This document shows, piece by piece, positions 1 through 13,282 of a DNA stretch of 64,000 nucleotides. Made by a program: the position numbers and the translations under genes. Position 1 is the stretch's first letter. The number at the start of each line of letters is the position of its first letter. The notes beneath the pieces were generated by a model. The model saw nothing but the letters and a program-made list of their open reading frames with translations, had not been told where the DNA came from and made no database searches. The stretch spans positions 1 to 64,000 of the forward strand of contig JAPWGK010000024.1 in NCBI GenBank assembly GCA_029641185.1, given 5' to 3'. The DNA comes from Pseudofabraea citricarpa (lineage: Eukaryota; Ascomycota; Leotiomycetes; Helotiales; Dermateaceae).

Positions 1-960
1 TTAAGTTATACTTCATCGTGTAAATATATTTAAAGATATATTTCTTAGAAATAAAGATTTGATTATATACTAATAGTAGGACTAGCTTTGTCTTCTAGTT
101 AGTTACTTAAGAAAATTAATAATTTCCCTTAAGGTTACTTTTTAATAAGATTACCACTTTAAGTATTATAATAAAAATATTATTACCTTAATGTATATAT
201 AATATATTATCTTTTCCTAATAGTTAAGAAAATAATTTCTTTAAATTCTTACAGATTCAATCTATAATAAAGATAAAGAATTTAATATGTTATATAATTA
301 ATAATACATATTATCTTATTTTTCGAGCTAATCACATTCAACGATCAAAATTGTTTCTTCTTAAGGTTAATAAAAAGGATAAGATTAAGATTTATAATAA
401 TTATAAAACTCTAAGAGATATTTCCTAGTAATTTTACATAAGAGTAATAATTAATATAGAAATATAATTTCGTAAGCGTTAGGTTACGAAGACTAATACT
501 TTAGAAGAATATAATTAAATAGAACATTTTATTCTAGATGACATAAGTTCTTTTACGAACTATAAGAATAAACAGTAATTATAGTTACTTTAAATTAATC
601 CCTTAGGCGTACTAAGGTTCAGAGAAAAGGAAAAAAAAATAAAAGTATTAACACTATTTAACTTAAATTCACCTAAGACATTAATAAATAGATAAGAGAT
701 TTTACACGAAAATATAGATAGAAAACGGAAGAGAAATAAGAAAATAAAACCCAAAGAAAAGAAAAATGAATGGATATTAAGAAACGTAAATAAGTAAAGA
801 ACAACCTAAAAATCTATCATATAATCTTCAACAGTAAAATTAACCTAAAGGAGAAATACTTTTTCATTCTAAATAATAGAAATAATAAACCTAAATTATG
901 TATATGCTAAGAGTAATAGATATCGTATATACGGGTAAGATACGAATTTAATAATATTCC
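1..960. repeat. left copy of a diverged direct repeat (LTR-like)
   Basis: This segment aligns collinearly with about 4065-4790. Shared landmarks are the 'actagcttt' block near 90 and 4118, the 'gttaataaaaaggataagatta' block near 365 and 4343, the 'cttagaagaat' block near 500 and 4464, and a final 'gggtaagatac' near 934 and 4763. Same order and orientation about 4 kb apart suggests long terminal repeats or two copies of one repeat. The left copy is longer, keeps more CA/TG dinucleotides and begins at or before the window edge, so its true limits are unknown. Confidence 0.55.
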
Positions 961-1475
961 GCTTTTTTATAAACTAGCCTTTATTAGTATTTATAAGCAT
1001 AGATGGGGTTTTTTTTTATAAGTATCCGCGTAACTATTATAGACTTAATATTAAGTTAAAACCTAAAAAAATAAAGCCTTATCCCTTAACCTAATAAAAT
1101 ATTTAGGCGAAGCTAAGGATCTAGAATACGCGATTTTAGTTCTTATACGAGATATTAATATAAAAGATATCCTAAGGGTAGCTTAGAAAATATTTAAGGG
1201 GCGAGGCCTTAATTATCTAATATATTATTATAACGTTTTTTAGGATTAAGATACTTAAGTTATTTTTACTAAGCGTAATAAGACTAATATTCGTAGCCTT
1301 AATCGCATTTATAAACTTCGGAGTAATAATATTTAGTAGCCTATAGATTTAGATTATAAAGACGTTAATAAAATATTCCGAATCGATATCGTATTTCGTC
1401 TTACGATTAATAAGATACGCGTAAATAATAAGTTCGATTTCTAGTTTACAATTAATATATTCGGTTTAAGCTAAG

Positions 1476-1499
1476 GCTTAAGAAATATATTTCTTAAGC
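1476..1499. repeat. perfect 24-bp palindrome
   Basis: The core TTAAGAAATATATTTCTTAA is flanked by GC on the left and GC on the right, giving a perfect 24-bp inverted repeat. The same core recurs perfectly at 3676-3701 and 4321-4340, and imperfectly near 2089-2108, 4146-4167, 4246-4265 and 4420-4437. Confidence 0.85.
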
Positions 1500-3008
1500 T
1501 TTTACTAGTAATACTAGATTAGGAGAAATATATACTTTTAGATATTATCTAAGTATTAAGATTAATAATAAACTCGAAGTCTAGGTATTTAGTAAGAGCT
1601 TAGGTACCTAGTTAATTACTTAGTAAGATTTAATATATATTAGTCGTGTTCTTTTTTATAGCGTCGACTTTTCTCTTAGTAAGCTTATTACTTTTAAGAG
1701 GGATAAAATAAAAGAGAGATATCTTAGGGCTTTTAAGCTTTTATATTTTAATAATAAAGGTTATAGTTTTAGTAATAAGAGTAATAAAGGTAGTCGTATC
1801 TACTAGCGTATTTATAATAAGGGTAAGGAGGATAATATTATTTATAAGTTAATTAGACGTATTATTAGTAGTATTACTAGTAATTATACTTATAGTTAGC
1901 TTATTAGTAGTTACGAGCTTAGTAATACTTAGTATAAAGTCGGCTTATATAGCTTATAATATAATATCTTATATTAATAATAATACCTTAGGCTTTAGGC
2001 CTTCTTTTAATAAAAAGGTTATTAGCTAAGAGGTAAAACTTCTAGCTATAATAATAATTATTACGATCGTATTCCTTTAGTAAGTAAGCTTAAGAAATAT
2101 ATTCCTAAAAGTTAAAAGGTTTAATAATAAGACCGATCTTTTATAAATAATAAAGATAACTATTAAAGTATATAAATAAATTATAACAGGTAAGAGAATC
2201 CTATAAATAATATAATTAATAATAAGTATATATTAACTAATACTTTTAGGTACGAAAAAGGCTCTAAAACGCGTAAATTAGCAAGTAAACGTCTTTTATA
2301 AGAACTAGGTCGAGTACTAATATTATTACTAATAATTAGAGGTATTTAGGGGGTTATAATAACTCTAGAAATAAGAATCGCGTAAAAGGGAGTATTATAA
2401 ATCGAATAAAGTAAGTTTAAAAGAGAAGGAAGTTATAATAATTATAAGAAGAAAAGATTAAGAGAAGATAAATATAAAAAAGATTACTAGAAATATAAAG
2501 AAAAGCTAGCAAGTATTAGTATAAATCTCAAGTTAGTATACTAGTAAGCAGGCGCTAGTAGCTAGCGGGTTTTTTAATAATCGATATATAATCTACCTAG
2601 ATACTAAGAATTATATTTCTTAAGTACTAAGATTATATTTGCTAGTAATTAGTCTAGGTATTATTTTATAAGAGTAATTAAAGTATAAGTTAAATATCGA
2701 TTAAAGGGTAATTTAATATTACTTATAGATAATATATTTATTAAAGTCTAAAGATATTAGAAAGAACAGTTTAGTTAGTAGAATAAAAAAGTAATCTTTA
2801 GAAGTCTAGAAAGTACGAGTTCGTATATAAAAGGGTAATCTCTTAAAAGCTAGAGAGTATAAGTTTATTAGTAAAAGTATACTTTATTAAGATTTAAAAA
2901 GTATACAGCTTATTAGTCGAGTATATTAATAATAAGCTTATTAGTATTTAAGGTATTACTTAACTTAGTTAATAATACTTATAAAATAGTTAATAACTAA
3001 AAGACGTA

Positions 3009-3560
3009 AGGTCGTAGCTTTAAGCTCTCTTATACTTAAGTAATTAGCTACCTATTAGTTATACTTTATATTTACTACCTTCGTATTATTTCTTATTATA
3101 ATATTTATTAATATATAACCTACTTATTAATAATACCTAAAAAGTAGCTAGGAATTAGAGAAAGTAAGATCGTAACTTTAAGCTCTCTTACGCTTAAGTA
3201 ATTAGCTACTTATTAGTTATATTTTATATTTATTACTTTCGTATTATTTCTTATTATAATATTTGTTAATATATAACCTACTTATTAATAATACCTAAAT
3301 AATAACTAGGGATTAAAGAAAGTAAGATCGTAACTTTAAGCTCTCTTATCTTAGTAATAATATTATAATAATCTTCTAGGTATTAATAATACCTAAAGAG
3401 TAGCTAGGGATTAGACTTTAAGCTCTCTTATCTTAGTATTAGTATTATAATCGTCTTCTTAGTATTAATAATACCTAAAGAATAACTAGGGTTTAAAGAA
3501 TATAAGGTCGTACTTTTAAGCTCTCTTATCTTAGTAATAATATAATAATCGTTTAATTCT
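3009..3560. repeat. degenerate tandem repeat array
   Basis: Five copies of a unit anchored on 'taagctctctta' start at 3021, 3179, 3337, 3419 and 3537. The spacings are 158, 158, 82 and 118 bp, so the last units are internally deleted forms. Each unit also carries 'tattaataatacctaaa' followed by 'tagctagg' or 'aactaggg'. The copies differ mainly by C/T and G/A, as RIP would produce. Confidence 0.8.
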
Positions 3561-3675
3561 CTAGCTATTTCGCCTAGTTTCTATTAAAAGGTAATATTAG
3601 GGAATAATAACTAGGGTATATTTAGTATAATAAGTTAATATATTATTAAGTTTCTTTATAATTTATATAATAAAA

Positions 3676-3701
3676 ACCTTAAGAAATATATTTCTTAAGG
3701 T
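3676..3701. repeat. perfect 26-bp palindrome
   Basis: The 20-bp core found at 1476-1499 is extended here by ACC on the left and GGT on the right. A perfect palindrome of this length could form a cruciform or hairpin. It lies between the tandem array and the right direct repeat. Confidence 0.85.
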
Positions 3702-4064
3702 AAAAGCGTTTTCTAAGATTCGTAGAATATAAACTCCTAATTAGTAGGAGACTTCCTAACTAGGCTACTAAGGGGAATATAATAGGAAGAATAAGGTTAT
3801 AATAACCGTTAAGGTAATATATAAATAAATTTAATTAAGAATAAATAACTTTATAAGCTTAGTAAAGCTATTATTACTTAGCCTTTATAAATAATTATTA
3901 TTATAGGTTTCGTAGCTTATTATATTTACCTAAGAGTTACGTATTTATATAATAAAAGATTTAGACTATAATTATATCTCTAATTATATATTAGTTATAC
4001 CTTTAATTATATACTTAGATAATAATAAATATATTAATAAAATAATTATACTTAATCGTAATAC

Positions 4065-4790
4065 GTTTAGGATATATTTCTAGATAATAGAGATTTAGAT
4101 TATATAACTAGTAGGTAAAACTAGCTTTATCCTTCGGGTTAATTACTTAAGAAATATATTCCTTAAGGGTACTTATAAGATACGACCTAAGTACGTAATA
4201 GAAATATTATACCTTAAAGTATATAATATATATCTTTCCCTAATATTAAGAAATATAATTCTTAAGGTTAATATAAAAGATAAGATTATATTATAATTAT
4301 ATATATATCCTTCGCTAGTATTAAGAAATATATTTCTTAAGGTTAATAAAAAGGATAAGATTAGATTATATAATATAAACTCTAGAGAGATTCGTAGTAT
4401 TTTATAAGAGGAATATTAATAAGAAATATAATTCTTAAGCTTAGGGGTATAAAAAGTAATACTTAGAAGAATAATTATATAATATTTTATTAGAGATAAG
4501 TATAATATAATAAGTATTATATTTCTTAAGATTTAGGTTAGAGAAAGAAAAAATAAAAGATATCTAATTAATACCTAAGGATAAAAAAGGTAAGAGATAA
4601 GAAATATAATAAAAAAAAAGAATAATAAAATAAAAAAAAGAGAGATATATAATATTAATAAGTAAGAAACCTAAAGATAATATAATCTTAAGATAAATTA
4701 CCTAAGGAGAATACTTTTCTAATAAAGGATATAACTTAAATTTATAGCTAAGTAATAATATTATATATAAGGGTAAGATACTAAAAAAAT
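4065..4790. repeat. right copy of a diverged direct repeat (LTR-like)
   Basis: This is the counterpart of 1-960, about 0.2 kb shorter and almost free of CA/TG dinucleotides. It contains four copies of the palindromic 'ttaagaaatata...ttcttaag' motif within 300 bp (4146, 4246, 4321, 4420). Confidence 0.55.
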
Positions 4791-4797
4791 TCACCCG

Positions 4798-5035
4798 ACT
4801 CTTTTATCTCTTATATAAAAGGTTTTATAGCTAAAATATACGTAGGCTACCTTACTTAGTTAAGAATATACTAGGAAAACTTATTATATAAAAGTAAACT
4901 CTAAGAAAAAATTAATTATATATTATTCTTTAAATATTATCTGATTTTTAAACGCCTAGGAAAATTTACCTAGCCTTCTTTTCTCTTATATAATAGCTTT
5001 TATAGCTAAAATATACGTAGGCTACTTTACTCGGC
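4798..5035. repeat. short direct duplication, about 177-bp period
   Basis: A block of about 57 bp ending in 'aaatatacgtaggctac' occurs at about 4798-4856 and again at about 4975-5033, in the same orientation. The copies differ mostly by transitions. It adjoins the GC-rich island at 5041. Confidence 0.65.
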
Positions 5036-5040
5036 TATAA

Positions 5041-5104
5041 AAATCCTAGGAAATCCTCCGCCCGGGCGCCCTACGGATTTTTCGGTCACGTGACCCTCCT
5101 CAAA
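5041..5104. other. GC-rich island spared by RIP, with palindrome GGTCACGTGACC
   Basis: This is the only strongly GC-rich stretch inside the first 28 kb. It contains CCGCCCGGGCGCCC and the perfect 12-bp palindrome GGTCACGTGACC at 5083-5094. RIP acts on duplicated DNA, so an unmutated island implies a short single-copy remnant, a terminus of an element or DNA acquired after RIP. I cannot tell which. Confidence 0.7.
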
Positions 5105-5159
5105 TACTAATAGTCTCAAATACTACTAGTTAGGTGGTTAGGAATTTCTTATAATAATA

Positions 5160-8100
5160 GAAAGTTTAATAAGAATTCTATAATCTAATTTTTATTTTCT
5201 TATATATAATATCCTTCTAATAAATTATTCTAACTTATATAAAATATAAGTAATATAAGATAAGTAATATTATTAGTATATTTAACTTATAAGAAGGTTA
5301 ATAATCTTAAGCTTTTAAGATAACTTTAAGAGTTAGGTATTATTATAATATCTAGGTAATTATTTAAGAAATCTACTAGGAAGAAAGTTAAAAGATTAAT
5401 TATAAATAATATTTTTAAATTTATTAGATTTAATTTATAATAATATAAAGGAAGGATTTTTAACTCTTAATTAATATATAAAGTAAAAGGAAAGAAAATA
5501 ATAACTTTATATAAAAAGACTTATTATATTATTTAAACTTATAATAATATAAGAAAGTAGTTTATATTAACTTAATTACTAATAATCTAAAGAGTAAGCT
5601 AATACTTACTTATTACTCTTATTATCTTACTTAATTTATATAAATATATCTTTTATTATTATAATATTACCTAAGTATATATTTAGTTTATTATAGATTT
5701 AGCTTATTAGATTCTTATATACCTGCTAAAAAAGATTTAATACTAATATCTAAAGGATATAATTATAGTAATAAAAAAGCTATTATATAATATTCTAAAA
5801 GTAAATATATATTAGTAGATAATATATTATAAGTATTATATTAATTAATTATAGATATAAATATTTATATATAATTCGTACTTGTTTATTTTTAACTCTA
5901 AAGCTTTTAGAATTATAAGTATATAAACTAATAATATATTAATCTTAGGTAATAATATATTTATTAACTAAGAGGAAAAAAAGTTAAAAAAAACTAACTT
6001 CTTAGTAAAATTATTAGAAATACTTATATATAAAATATCTCTAATATTTAATAGGTATATCCTCTAATAAAATTATAATAATTTCTTATTATTACTCTAA
6101 AAGGAATAAGATAAAAAGATATAACTTATTAATCTAAATTTACCTTTTAGTTAAGAGGATTACTAATAATAGTATACCTAAGATATATATATAATAAGTA
6201 TTTATTAACCTAAAGCTACTTTTAATCTTTTTATTATTACTTAATACTAGAAGCTAATTCTTATAGAAATTATAAAGTTAAACGCTTATTTAAAGTAATA
6301 AATAAATAACTTAGATTAAAGAATTTATTATATCTCTCTTAACTTATCTTATATAAAGTTATTTATATTTATAGATAGGTTATTTATAAATAATAAGAAC
6401 CTAAGTTTTTAACTTAAGTTTATTATTTTACTAATAATCGAATCCTAAATAATAATAAAATAAGATTTAATAATTCTTTTATTTATATACGAACCAAATA
6501 AGTTTATTCTTAGAGGAAATATAATCTACTAGAGTAATATAAAGAGTAAGAGAGTTATAAGGAGTATACTTATATTAGAAATCTATAATATAATAATAAA
6601 AGTTAATATTATTATTATTATTAGTAATATAATTAATAAAATAATATTATAATTAAACCTCTTACTAAGACTTATAATTATATATACTAATTTATACTTA
6701 TTATACGAATACCTTATAAAGCTTAGAATTACTAAGAAGAAATACCTAATAATTAATATTATAATATTATATTAATTATATAAGAGAAAAAAGCTTATAA
6801 AAGTTTATTAGATAAATAAACTTAATAATTTAGCTAATATTATAATAAAAAAGAAAGCTAATAATACTCTTAAAAAGTTCTTTAATAATAATAAGATCTT
6901 TATACGAATTAATAGGTAAGTTAAAAGAAAAGAAAAATAACTAAAAGATAAAAATTTTTATATATTATTATATTAATTTTATTTTTAGAATTTATTTTCG
7001 TTTATTTTTTAGTTACTTATTTAAATATTTAGTTATTTAAAATTAGGAAAAGCAAATAAGTATTATTTTTTATATAAAAATAAAAAGCTAGGTAAAAAGA
7101 AAAAGAACTAAGATAAAATAATATTAATATTAGTCTTATTATTACTTTTATTATTATTACTAGTATTATTATAAGAGCTACCTAAAGTGTAACTAGGATT
7201 ACTACTATTATTATTATTACTAGAACTACTAGATTAATAATTAATATTATTATTATTCTTTAAATTAATCTAAGTATTTATAAAATTAATAATATTCTTA
7301 TTATTAGAGCGTATATAAACTAAGTTATAAGGAGAATTATTTTCTTTAGTAGTTAACTAAGTAAGAGTAATATAATAAGCCTTTTAATATAATTATTATT
7401 AGGTAATTATAACTTCTATTTATTTAATAATAATAAAAAAAGTAAGACTAGAGTATTTATAAGTATTAAAATAATATCTACTAAAAAGATCTTAATAAGA
7501 AATATTATACGAATTTATTATAGCTTATAAACCTAATAAGAAAGAAACTACTACCTAAAGTTAATTAATTATAAAATATAAAAGAATTATTTATAAAATA
7601 AACTTATAATACTTATAATAATAATTAGATTAACTTACTAGATATCTTTTATATACTTTATTATTAATCTTAAGTTCGTATATATAATAAGATAAGAAGT
7701 AAGGCTTATAATAATTATTAGGAATATATATAATATATTATTAGTTTATTTATAAATAATCTACTTTTTCTAAAAACTAAATTAAAAGACTAAGGATATA
7801 TTAAGAATAAGTCTAATTAATATATATACTAAGTAGATTATATCTTTTAGGTATAATAAGAATAATAGCTTTATACGATTATCCTTAAAGCTAATATTAC
7901 TAAAAGGAATAATTAGATTTAGCTAAATAATAAATAATAATAATATAATAAATAATAAGTAGCTAAAAGTACTAGAGATAAATTTATATTATTTTTCTAT
8001 TATATATATTAAACGTATAATCTTATACTTCTAGGATAAAATTATTAAAATTATTCTAATTAATTATATTAAGAAGGTTATAATCTTTTTTATAATTAAA

Positions 8101-8205
8101 TATTATACTTTTTATAAGACTAAGTTAATAACCTAAAATATACTAAAGGTAAGGATATATAATATAAAAGTAATATATATAAAGTTAGAAAAAGAAAAAA
8201 AGAAG
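5160..8205. other. degenerate AT-rich sequence left of element A, unidentified
   Basis: It is extremely AT-rich with very few CpG. Purine/pyrimidine-biased runs such as the ATT/ATA-rich tract at 7130-7260 suggest a destroyed coding region, but no family could be assigned on either strand. Removing element A makes it contiguous with 22343 onward, so both parts belong to the sequence that A inserted into. Confidence 0.5.
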
Positions 8206-8210
8206 AAAAA
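8206..8210. repeat. target-site duplication of element A, left copy
   Basis: AAAAA abuts the left LTR of element A. The right partner is AAAAG at 22338-22342. They differ by one G-to-A change, which is compatible with RIP. Confidence 0.7.
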
Positions 8211-8392
8211 TATAAGAGTAATTATAAGTAGAATATTATAATATTATAATATAATTTATCTCTAAGGAAGAAAGAGAAATCTACCCTTAAAATATATATA
8301 TAAGCCGGACGCGGCCCGATTACCAGGTAATATTATAATAATAACACGTATATTAGCTAACTAATTAGTTAGGTAATAAAACCGTTATTATA
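8211..8392 (-). repeat. 3' LTR of element A, 182 bp
   Basis: In element orientation it starts TATAATAACGG and ends TTATA, the RIP-altered forms of TG...CA. It has the same length as the other three LTRs. Just inside it (8393 onward, read on the minus strand) is a purine-rich tract fitting a polypurine priming site for plus-strand DNA synthesis. Confidence 0.9.
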
Positions 8393-9859
8393 ATTATTTT
8401 CTCTCTTATAATCGAGTTCTCGCGATTTTATTCGATAAATTTACTCTCGGGTAATACGCGAGAAATACGCGAGTTTAGCGTAATATCTTTTATTAGAAAT
8501 TCGATAATTTATAATTCTTTCGTTCGGTTATTTTCCGCGAGTTCTCTTATACGAATCCGTTAAATTATCCTAGTAAGATATTTATTTTAATATTATAATT
8601 TATATATCCTTAATCTCGTATTATAAAAATACGCTAGTAAAAGATTTTTTTTCACAAATATAAATATCTCTTATTTTTTTTATCTTCTTTCTTTTTTTTT
8701 TATAAATATTCGCGATAACTTCTCTTAATAGTAAAATCGAATTCTTATTCCTCGTACTTTTTCTTAATTATATCCGTAATATTTCTAATATTAACTATTA
8801 CCTTTAGTAATATAAATATATAATAAGAAGCTCTCGCCTTACTAGCTATTACGTTTTTATAATAATTCTCGTACGATATCCTTTTGGATCTTATACGTAC
8901 GATTTATATATATTATATAATTTACCTTTCGAAATCTACCGATTTTATAAAATATATCTAATTTAACCCTAAGTCTAGTTCTTACGATTATTATCGTTAT
9001 ATTAATAAATAAAAGTATACCCTAGTAAATAATCGCTTTTAATTTGTTCTTAATTCGCCCCAGATTTATTATTAACTTTTATAAGTTCTCCCTAGAATAA
9101 TTAGTTTAATTCGTGTTATCTTAAGCTTTATTATTAAATACGAGAAAAATCCGACTTTTATCTTTCGTAAAGCCGTATAAAATATTACCGCTAATCTTAT
9201 TAGCTAAAAGAAATCTATAAAAAAAATCGCTCCTAAGACTAAATTAAAGACGACTTATATAATTCTCCTTAAAATATAAGAAATAAACCGCTTTTTATAT
9301 CTTTTTATTATAAGTTCTTATCTCGTCCCTAGTAAAGCCGTAGTTAATTTATATTAAGGCTAATACGAATCCGGACCTAGTTACTAAAGTAAAGGGTTTT
9401 TCTATTATTTTCGAGCGCGAATCTTTAGAAAAACCCGAGTTTATTATTATTTCTCGTAAGAGACGTAAGCTTATAAAATTACTAATAATAAAAAAGCGTT
9501 TTAAGTTTAAGATAAACTAAGATCCCTAAGATAAAATTAAGTAAGAAATCGCTAAGAAACTCGGTACGAAAATAAATCGGGGTATATTAAAATAACTTAT
9601 AACTAAAAATATAAAAGTTACTAATATTATAAAGGAAACTTAAACTTAAGAAACCTTAAGTTAAAAGAATATATTATATTTCCGTGTATTTTCCGTAGCG
9701 TTTTCAGGATAAGATACCTAAGAGTTTAGGTTTTTTAGCTTTAAGTTTTTTTATTATAATTTTTCGTTAAATAAGGTTTTTATACTAAAGTTTACTTTCC
9801 CTAATAATAATACTTATATCTTATATTTCTTTTTTAATCTAGTTATAATTAGTTCTTAT

Positions 9860-12800
9860 ATCGTACTAAGGTATTTAGTTACTAATTTATTAGCGTTTAT
9901 TATATTCTCTGCAGGTTCCTAGGTATTATTCGCTATAAAATAATTCTTTTACTAGACTAGGTATTCTCGTTTTTTTTTTATTTCTTAGTAAATAAGTATT
10001 AACTTAACTTCTTATTTCTTATAACCGTTAATATTATAAGATTCCGGGTTTATAATAATATTATTTCGATTATTATATAATTCTAATAATAAAATATAAA
10101 ATATATTATATATTCGTAGTCTTTTTAAGAGCTTTAACCGGTAAGCTTACGTATATATATTAATTACTTCTAGGATTTTAAATAATCCCTAGTATTTATT
10201 AGTAAGTTTCTTATTAAGCTTTAATTACCAGATATTTTTTATTAATAATATTACTTATTACCTAATAGTAAACTTTATAGGTTTATATCTTTTATTATAA
10301 TATTTCTTTTACCTTAATATTACGGCTTCGAGTTAGGTTTTAAGCTTATTTCGTTCGGTCTCGATTTCCTTAATTCTTTTTTTCGTAGTATATATTATCT
10401 TCTTATTTATAATAATATCCCTAACGTTTATTTCTAGCGTTAGTTTAAATCCGTATAAAGCCTAAAAGAAGAATAATCCTATATTCTCGTGTTTTATATT
10501 ATTATAAGTATATTTAGTAAGAATAAGTTTTAAAGCCTAATTAATTTATCTAAAATTATAATAAATACGTAAGTATTACTCTAGCGTTTAGTTTTACCTT
10601 TTTATTTAATTATCGGTTTACGGATAAAAAGCGATACTAAGCCGGTATTAGACCCGTAGGTAAAATATAATAGCGCCCTAAAACTCGCTAGTAAATTATA
10701 AGTTACGATCGAAGATTATATTTTTAGGAATCCTAAAATCTTTCTAGATTTAAGAAATAAAAATCTCTATTAACTCTAATACGTTAATTTTCTTCGTAAT
10801 AGAAATATACTAGGTTATTTTCGAGAATCTATTAATAACTACTAGTATTAAGTTATATATATATTTTTATTATTTACTAGGGGGTAGCCTAATAATAAAA
10901 TTTATTATAATCTCTTACTATAATTTAGTCGAGATTAAGAGCGATATAAGCTTATTATATAAGCGATATCGCCTCGATTTTATTTATTAGTATATCTTAT
11001 AAGTTTATACGTGGTTTTTTATATTACGCTATAAGTTTTACTAGAAATATAACTTACGTATTAGCTCTAATATTCTTTTAAACCTAAAATACCTAGTATC
11101 TAAGTTATTATAATATATTATAAGGATTTTAGCCCGGATAATAGCTTCTACTAATATATAAATATATCGGTTATAGCGAAGTAACCCCTTAGGGTTTATC
11201 TTTTATTTAGTTTTTTTTACCCTAGTATTAACCTTCTTAGGTAATAATTTAAAATATTTCTTAGTTATAAAAAAGTCGGCTTTTTATAACTAAAAAAGAA
11301 TATCTTATATTATTTCTGTTAATAAGTCGTATATTATTTCGGAACGAAATATCTTATTAATAACCGCCCGTAATATATATTATTTATAACTAATAATACT
11401 AGTAATAAGCTTAAGATACTCCGTAGTAACGTTTTTGTTATAATTTCGTGTTAGCTCTCTTATTAGAGAGTTAAGATTATCTTTTAGCCCTAATATCTTA
11501 TTAATTTCGGGTTACTTAAGCCCTAAGTTTTCTTATTAGTACTAGAGGTTTCTCGTAATTATTCTAATAATACCTTAGGTTATATATTATAATTTTATAT
11601 ATAAGAATAATAATATCTTTGTTTTTTACTTTATTTTTTCGATTATTAACTTATAATTAAGCTTTCGTAATAAGCTATTTATTAGGTTAATTTTACTCGA
11701 CTTATATTCTAGTACGAAATTATACTAAGCTAACTTTTTAGCCTAGCGGCTTTAACGCTCGTTTAATATTCTCTTAGTTATAAAGTATTTAAGATTATTA
11801 TAATCGGTTCGTATTATTATTACCTCGAGAACGCTACGGAGATAATAGCTTTATTACTTAAAACCTAAAACTATTACTAATAACTTGGTATTATAAGTTT
11901 TATAATTAGATTTAGCTAAAAAGAACTTATAAGAATAAAAAATAATTAGATATTATTTTTCGTTATAAAATAATTATATTAATATACTAGTAGTAGTTAT
12001 TCCTAATATATCGGTTTTTATTTTAATTAATAAAGTAAAATTAAAATACCTTAGTATTAAAGCTATTAGGAATTTAGCTTTAAGAGTTTTAAAGGTTTAG
12101 TATACTCGAATCGTTATTTTAAAAGATTTTATTAACTTTTTTAGGAAGTTAAATAACTCCCGAGCTATCCTCGAATACGCTACGATAAAACGCTAGTAAA
12201 AATTAGTAAACCTTAAAAATACTTATATATTCTTAATATTATAAGGGATAAATTATTTTTTAATTACCTTAATATATTCCGGATTTATAATAATTCCACA
12301 GGTATTTATAATATAACCTAGGAATTTTATACTATTAATATTAAATTTATATTTTTTAAGGTTAATATAAAGTTAATAGGTTCGTAAGCGATCTAAAACC
12401 TCTTTTACTACGAATTTATACCGATTTAGGTTTTCCGAAAATATTAGGATATTATTAAGGTAAATTATATATATTATATTAATTAACCCTAAGAAAGCCT
12501 AGTTAATATATACCTAGAATATAATAGGTACGTTTAATAATCTAAACGGTATAACCGTATATTCGAAATACTTATATTAAGTTCAGAAAGTTATTTTTTA
12601 TTTATCTCTAGATTATATCCGAATCTAGTAATATATATCTTTTAGATCGAGTTTTATAAATAACTTCGTACGGCGTAACTTATTAAGGGTTTCCCTAATT
12701 AATAGTAAAAGAGTACGATTTTTAATAGTTACTTGATTTAGTCTTTTATAATTTATATAAAGTCGAAGTCTTTTATTCTTTTTAGGGATAAATATAATCG

Positions 12801-13282
12801 AGGCTTTTACTAGGTTAATCGAGCGCCGAATCCGGCCTTAGATTATAATAATATTAAGATACTCTTATAATATCTTAAGTTCTAGTTCTGAAAATACGTA
12901 AATAAGCTCTTATAACGGTTTCTTACCTTTTATTAGGTTAATCTCGTATTTTATAAGGTAATATTATAAGAATATAAAAGTAGCCGTATTATTAAAAATA
13001 TTATTATATTTGTTATAAGCCGGGGATATTATAAGTAGTTACGCTTATATAAGCGCCCCGATCTTCTTACGATAAAGCGCCGGTATTATTATAAAATAAC
13101 TTATAAGTACTTTTTATTATAAGAACTTAGTAAATTTTAAGGCGATAATAATCTAAATAATACCTAGCTTCTAGTATAACTAGGTTCCCTTAGCCTAGTT
13201 AATTCGTAGGTTTATTATAACTAACTATAAATATCTTAGAATAATATTAACTTTAGGAAAATCAAAGTCGTAAGCTACAAAG
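9860..13282 (-). pseudogene. pol relic of element A (protease end to chromodomain)
   Basis: On the minus strand, from 13282 downward, the sequence follows the pol order of element B: the last part of the protease, reverse transcriptase (about 12800 to 12300), RNase H, integrase, and a chromodomain ending near 9860. The evidence is position-by-position similarity with B, where the motifs are easier to read. Stops are almost all TAA or TAG, as RIP of glutamine and tryptophan codons gives. No functional product is possible. Confidence 0.85.
13278..13282. repeat. target-site duplication of element B, left copy
   Basis: CAAAG precedes B's 5' LTR; CGAAG follows its 3' LTR at 20440-20444. The uninterrupted homologous site, read from B itself near 15178, has the same pentamer in the reverse complement, which confirms insertion of B into A. 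Confidence 0.85.

Larger units (their letters stand above)
1000..4060. other. degenerate interior between the two direct repeats, family unidentified
   Basis: This sequence lies between the direct-repeat copies. A plus-strand frame running about 1106-1680 is only broken by TAA/TAG, the stops expected from RIP of CAA/CAG/TGG codons. It has an uninterrupted stretch of about 45 codons just after two adjacent TAG stops near 1330. I could not match it to reverse transcriptase, integrase or transposase. It may be a dead element or a RIP-inactivated duplicated gene. Confidence 0.35.

Noticed and set aside
5160..8205. Tc1/mariner-pogo transposase in the AT-rich host sequence
   Set aside because: A helix-turn-helix-like stretch near 5290-5400 seemed suggestive, but no DDE catalytic blocks or terminal inverted repeats could be supported.
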